From Catonia carolina (Eukaryota; Arthropoda; Insecta; Hemiptera; Achilidae): DNA of 64,000 nt. Location of the stretch: contig JAQMRL010000003.1 in NCBI GenBank assembly GCA_035578175.1, forward strand, positions 59,318,672-59,382,671, in the 5' to 3' direction. The notes beneath the pieces are model-generated. The model did not search any database. It had not been told where the DNA came from and was given only the letters and a program-made list of their open reading frames with translations. A program made the position numbers and the translations under genes. Shown piece after piece: positions 59,265 to 64,000 of the stretch (its first letter is position 1; every line of letters starts with the position of its first letter).

Positions 59265-59560
59265 TCTGAATTTACAAGGAACGAAAATTTTAGCAGAGAT
59301 TAATTTCCTACGAAGTATACAAGAGTGCACATGATTAGACCATATAAGGAATGAAGAAATAAGAACTGAGTTAGGAATATTTATAGCTTGAACGAAATAT
59401 GAAAAATAATTGTGGTAAGTGGAGACAGTATCTAGAGAGAACACCCTTGAAAATAAAATGCTGTAGACCACCACATGGACGAAGAGACATTGAAGGACCA
59501 TGGAGAGTATGACCGTAGTTATATTATGAAAACTAACAAATCTCTGAGAATTGAATTGAA
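59265..59560 (+). mobile_element. LINE ORF2 C-terminal relic
   Basis: Broken frames read AEINFLRSIQECT, then IRNEEIRTELGIFI, then KWRQYLERTPLKI and PPHGRRDIEGPWR. This is the tail order AEM.FLR, RNE.IR.EL, W..HL.RMP and P.GRRD.GRP seen after the reverse transcriptase in insect LINEs. It closely parallels the relic at 0.72-1.0 kb. All catalytic parts are gone. Confidence 0.72.
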
Positions 59561-59569
59561 ACAAATAGC

Positions 59570-62500
59570 TAATTGCTAAAATACATAAGTCAATTCGGAA
59601 CAGGCAGGAGCTTAATCTTTGATAGGAAGAAGAATGTGAAATCTATATCAAATTCTTAAGCTTTGTTTGGAGGGTTATTATCTCGCTAAAGCCAAGCCAA
59701 ATGCTGTGAGCGCTGGGCTACGCATGCGCATACTTGACTTCGACCCTGCATACTTCTGACCTACAGTTTGGTGTACAGTCAGAGTGTTGTTGACAATTTA
59801 CAACACCGATTGTATTTTGTAGGCATGCTGCTACAATGTTGATTACATACACTGCACTATTGCAGTACATACAAGACTGTACTAATGCAGGCGCACGTCA
59901 TGCCCAGGGCTGAACTTACGAAAATTTAGCTATAATTTTCTTCGGGAGCATTGTAGTAATGTTTTATTATGTTCAAGACGTACTATGGGGAAACCAATGT
60001 AATTTAAAGTGTTCTGCTGACTAATGGGACTGTATTAAAGCTATGTAACTCGATTTAGCGGATCCATGAATGTGTAAAATGGCCAGATTGGTTTTAGAAG
60101 GTAATAACAAACCTTAAATTTGTTTTCTAAAAGGAGAGAAAAGATAAGATTATATAAAATTGTTTTTTCTATCTGTAAGTTTACGTCGTTTTAGTAAAAT
60201 GTGAGATTTCTATAAGACCCTTTTGTCACGAGTGGTTTATAAGTATCTAACTGTGTCCGACTGTGGGATGGTTATATTTTATAATTAGCATTGGGGCATG
60301 TTTGGGGCCGTAGAATTAAATTGTGTGATTAAACTTCGTAGATTTGACCTTAATTTTCAATTTGTGTAACTATTTAGAAAGGTATATTAAGTTTTATTGT
60401 AAGTTACGTAAATAACCTACATGTGACTTATTTCTGGAAAGAATTTCTGTATCGTCCGCGTAATTAAAATACTCTTCAGTCAATATTAGGTTCAGTGTTT
60501 CTCAATTTAGAACGCAGCGAAAGGTAAATATCCCATAACCCACGGTTTAACAGGGAACTGCATTACCTGGGCACATATAGTATGTTGTTTCCACCGGTCC
60601 GTGCTGTAGTACATTACTGTACATTAGTGCTGTATGTGCATTTCTAAATACAGCTGTGAAAATTCGAAACTTAATAATATAAAATTTATAACTTATATAG
60701 ACTATACACTACTGTACTTATGAAATATTATTTAAATTATTTAAGAGGAATAATTTCTTTTAAATTATTTAAATTGTTCGAATCATAACAAAAGTAATCA
60801 AAACAAAAGTTCAACGAAATTTTTAGTCACATAAGGAATAAATAAAATAGACATAATATACAGGTACTGCTACTACCAAAATTAAAATTACAAAACACCT
60901 TAGGCTTATTATTTCCTTAAAACGTCTGTAATCATTGTTTGAGTTGTTTAAAGTTTACTTTTCAGAATATCACTTTAATTAAGGCGAGCTGTAATATTTT
61001 TTATTCAATTAATTTTTTCCTCCGTTCTTCTAATTAATGTTTGTATCGAATTTTAAGTGCTTTTTGAGTGGACAATAACTTCTCAGTTTCGACATCTTTG
61101 TTTTCATCTTCATTTTCTTTGTCCTATGCAATACCGTAAAAACATATTTGTAATTGCTTCGTACTGTATCTAGTACTCAGAATAGTATTTATGATCAATG
61201 GTATGATGAACTTAGAACAGATCTAGTATTCAACTACCAGTTAACACTTACAAAAACTTTCTATGCTATTGAAGTGTGGCCTTATTTGTAGATATATATA
61301 GATATATATATATAATATATACTGTACTCCTAGCAGTACGTACAGTAGACTTACGCTATACAATACAATATGAAATGAATTAACAGTGATTAGAATATTA
61401 GGGCTATTCTTTTAAAATGGTTTGGAAGAAAGCTTTTTGTAAAAATTTTAAAACTTGCTTATTCATAAATTGTATTTCTTAAAACACAGTACTGCATATA
61501 AAAATTAGAAAAATGTGGGACATGTCGATACCCATGGTATAAGAGAGTGAGTTTCAAACGTGGGGTAGGCCTATATACCTGCATCCCCTGTGAAGACACT
61601 GTACAGAATAGTAAAAGTACAGATTCATTTTGAACTCCGTCCTTAACAGGCCGATTTAAGAAAAAGGTATGTTCTTAAATTTACTAAGAATATAGAAATA
61701 AGCAACAATTTAAAATTTAATTCATTGTTTCAATTTGTTTTTTGTAGATCTTCAGAATTACTGGTAAACATATTCAATGGATATGATACAAATAAAATTT
61801 TACAAGCTTATATATAGTTTAACGTATGTCAGTTATGGTCAAATGATTTATTCATCTATTTTAAGAAGTAATATTTCTCAGCTATTACAGTTTCATACGA
61901 ATCGATAAAGTAAATGTTACAATTGGTAAATTATTTTACAAAAAGAACTTTATTTTTACAATAAGTGTGATACAAAGTTTTTTCTTTAGGTGAACAAAAA
62001 GTATATACTTATTTCTGAAGCTTGTATAGGACAGAAGTACTGACACACAATTTCAATTTATTGACGTCGACGACAACAAAGTTGAACAAAACTGTCAAGT
62101 GGTTAGATTCGGTTGGTGTTTATAAAGTTTTCATTGCACGCACGTCGTTCAAGCCCCCTCCGATTGTGTAATACAGCAGGGAGTAAACTTGTGGCCTCAG
62201 GCACAAGAGGGAATGATTGGGAAAAGATTTTTCCTGGGTCCTCTAACTTCTATTTCCCCCTATTTCACCTATAGAACACCTAAAATTTATCAGGAAATAC
62301 CTCAAAGGCTTTGAAAAATAAATTAAACTTCAATTTTTTCCCAGAAATAAAATCATGATGATAATTAAAAAGTAATTTATATTAATCTGAAAGTATCTAA
62401 TAAAAAAGTTTTTATTAATAAAAGCAATGTGCTTTGATGCAATCAATGATGTAATGAAAGGAAAATTATTTCACTGCAAAACTAATAATTTCACTTTGGT

Positions 62501-62900
62501 GAAAGTATTTCTAATAACAAAGTTTTTTTTATGAAAATTGTTTCGTAAAATTACACCAATAATGAAATGAATATTTTTACAACACAACTTTTTACCATAA
62601 ATTGAATTTATTTTTAATATAAATCTTAGTAAAATATACATTTTCCCGTTTATTAAATCATTTCTATAGTTCGTTTATTAATTTTACTACTAGCCTACAT
62701 CAGAATTTTATTAAAATTAAAACGAACCTACTTCATGAAATAAATTTCTATTTGTTTAATTCATGCCAAAATCGAGTACCCAATATTTCTAAATAAATCA
62801 TTTAAAAATATAATACTTGTTCACTTGTGATGCTGAGTAACAACCATATCCCTTGAATTATGGCTTGACAGGTGACTAACTTGGAAGCATCATCTGCGTA
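59570..62900. other. No gene supported; a less AT-rich patch at 59.69-59.93 kb
   Basis: AT-rich DNA apart from a patch holding CTACGCATGCGCATACTTG, which resembles an NRF-1-type promoter motif. An AT dinucleotide tract lies near 61.29-61.32 kb. No reading frame or repeat copy was recognised. Confidence 0.45.
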
Positions 62901-62904
62901 CGAA

Positions 62905-63460
62905 ACGTTTAGAACTTGACCGCCGCTAGAAGCTACTCTTCTGCTTAATCCTCGATCAAGGTTGAACCTCCGCTCCAAAATTTTACTATACAAATCCCTT
63001 TTAAGACCAATCTGGACTTATGGCGTACAGCTCTTTGGAATAGCGGCAGAGAGTAATTTAAAGTCGGTCAGGGCCTTTCAATCAAAATTCTTAAGATTTG
63101 CTTCTGGCGCTCCTTTTGATGTAAGAAATAATAACCTCCACGACGATTTCAAAATTCCGACAGTAAAGGAACTAACAGCGTCCTTGTATATCGCGTCCGT
63201 GTCCTTGTACATTTCACGAAAGACTAGATGACTATCCAAACCAACTAGCCCGTGATCTAGCTACAAGGAACTTCCCAACTGTTCGACGTTTAAAGCGAAA
63301 ATGGCGTAAAGACCTCTTAGTCTGAATAACGGACAATACCCGAAGTTTTTAACGGAGAATGTACCACTGGGTACCTCTTCTCCTTAATGTTAAATTCCCT
63401 ACCGCCATTTAATTATCATATACGAAAGTTGTGCAGCTCAATGTACAGTACCGTAATAAA
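62905..63460 (+). mobile_element. Jockey-type LINE ORF2 C-terminus and 3' UTR
   Basis: From about 62930 the frame reads LEATLLLNPRSRLNLRSK, ILLYKSLLRPIWTYGVQLFG, FQSKFLRFASGAPFDVRN, LHDDFKIPTVKELTASLY, then a stop near 63230 and VRRLKRKWRKDLL in a shifted frame. These are canonical jockey C-terminal blocks and this is the best preserved copy in the window. The 270-bp stretch from 62962 is open. The 3' region includes GTACCACTGGGTACCTCTTC and GTGCAGCTCAATGTACAGTA and ends near an A-rich run at about 63460-63485. The catalytic YADD part is missing, so the insertion is 5'-truncated. Confidence 0.92.
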
Positions 63461-63489
63461 AATTAAAGCAAAAAATAAAAATAATTGTG

Positions 63490-64000
63490 AAAAGTTCTTT
63501 AAATAATTGGACAAAAACATTACTATAATTTTGTTTTTGTTCATCTTAAAAAACTAAACACCAATACCTCAAACAATTTTTTTTTTAATTATTCGTTTCT
63601 GTTAACGTAGAACTTCGATAATCATGAGTTACTTATTTTACTTTCTAGCTCGAATTATTATTTGGGAGCTTCAGGTTTCTTTTTTCGTGTTTTTATTCTT
63701 CATTATTCTAAAAATTATTTCTATATTATAATCCACAGATTCCCTTCGGTATGTTGCTTTTCTGAACATGTTTTTCTCGAAACCGCTTATATTCTCAAAT
63801 CTTTTCTCTGAATTTATCTTCTATTCGACTTTAATCTATGAAAACTGTCATTAGGCCTTTTTCTATTTCTTTGAACAATCTTAGTTTGTTTTTGTATTCG
63901 TTCAGAATTTAAATACGTTTGTTTTGTAAGTCGTTCTTGGTTGATACCAAATATACTTAGTAAATAGTATTATTAAACAGTAATTTGTTAAACAATATTT
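63490..64000. other. No supported feature
   Basis: AT-rich DNA to the window end; nothing recognised. Confidence 0.5.

Noticed and set aside
62802..62993. Minus-strand frame containing SYADDASKL, resembling a reverse-transcriptase catalytic motif
   Set aside because: The plus strand at the same place encodes the expected jockey segment (LLLNPRSRLNLRSK) that joins directly to the rest of the C-terminus, so the minus frame is its antisense and the YADD is coincidental.
1..64000. CRISPR array, operon or bacterial gene cluster
   Set aside because: No regularly spaced repeats, no gene series with ribosome binding sites; all recognisable content is eukaryotic transposable elements.

Overview
The window looks like intergenic or intronic DNA from an arthropod, most likely an insect. 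It is strongly AT-rich and every long reading frame is broken. The only recognisable proteins are pieces of transposable elements: jockey-type and other non-LTR reverse transcriptases, a mariner-type transposase and a P-element/THAP-type transposase. A hemipteran is my guess from the overall repeat character; I cannot prove it from sequence alone. I found no host protein-coding gene, rRNA gene, true tRNA gene or CRISPR array that I could support.

Layout. 0-7.5 kb: jockey and other LINE 3' ends, three copies (A-C) of a roughly 390-bp interspersed repeat (called Rep392 here) and a complete tRNA-derived SINE with 12-bp target-site duplications. 7.5-16.5 kb: mostly AT-rich DNA with one mariner-type relic at 11.4-12.2 kb. 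16.5-21 kb: a SINE, an LINE reverse-transcriptase relic on the minus strand, an internally deleted P-element-like transposon whose THAP start is joined to the transposase C-terminus, a MITE with 24-bp inverted ends, and one SINE nested in another. 21-27.5 kb: sparse, apart from an exact 170-bp tandem duplication. 27.5-33.4 kb: three copies of a roughly 0.9-kb family (RepTIR here), with a Rep392 copy between two of them and a truncated LINE inserted into the third. 34.3-40.4 kb: a poly(A)-tailed insertion and several LINE relics, two of them head to head. 42.5-43.2 kb: an isolated GC- and CpG-rich island with open frames on both strands and a histone-type 3' stem-loop-like sequence on the minus strand. 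43-51.5 kb: jockey and LINE relics and many tRNA-derived SINEs. 54.8-58.3 kb: Rep392 copies E and F, another SINE and a 5'-truncated RepTIR copy. The last 6 kb carry a small LINE relic and a jockey 3' end.

The elements do not form a pathway. The likely relationship is parasitic: the LINEs are the probable source of the machinery that moved the SINEs and perhaps Rep392, and DNA transposons were lost by internal deletion. The least explained pieces are the GC island at 42.5-43.2 kb and the Rep392 and RepTIR families. I see no convincing evidence of a new biological system; the findings are ranked accordingly.
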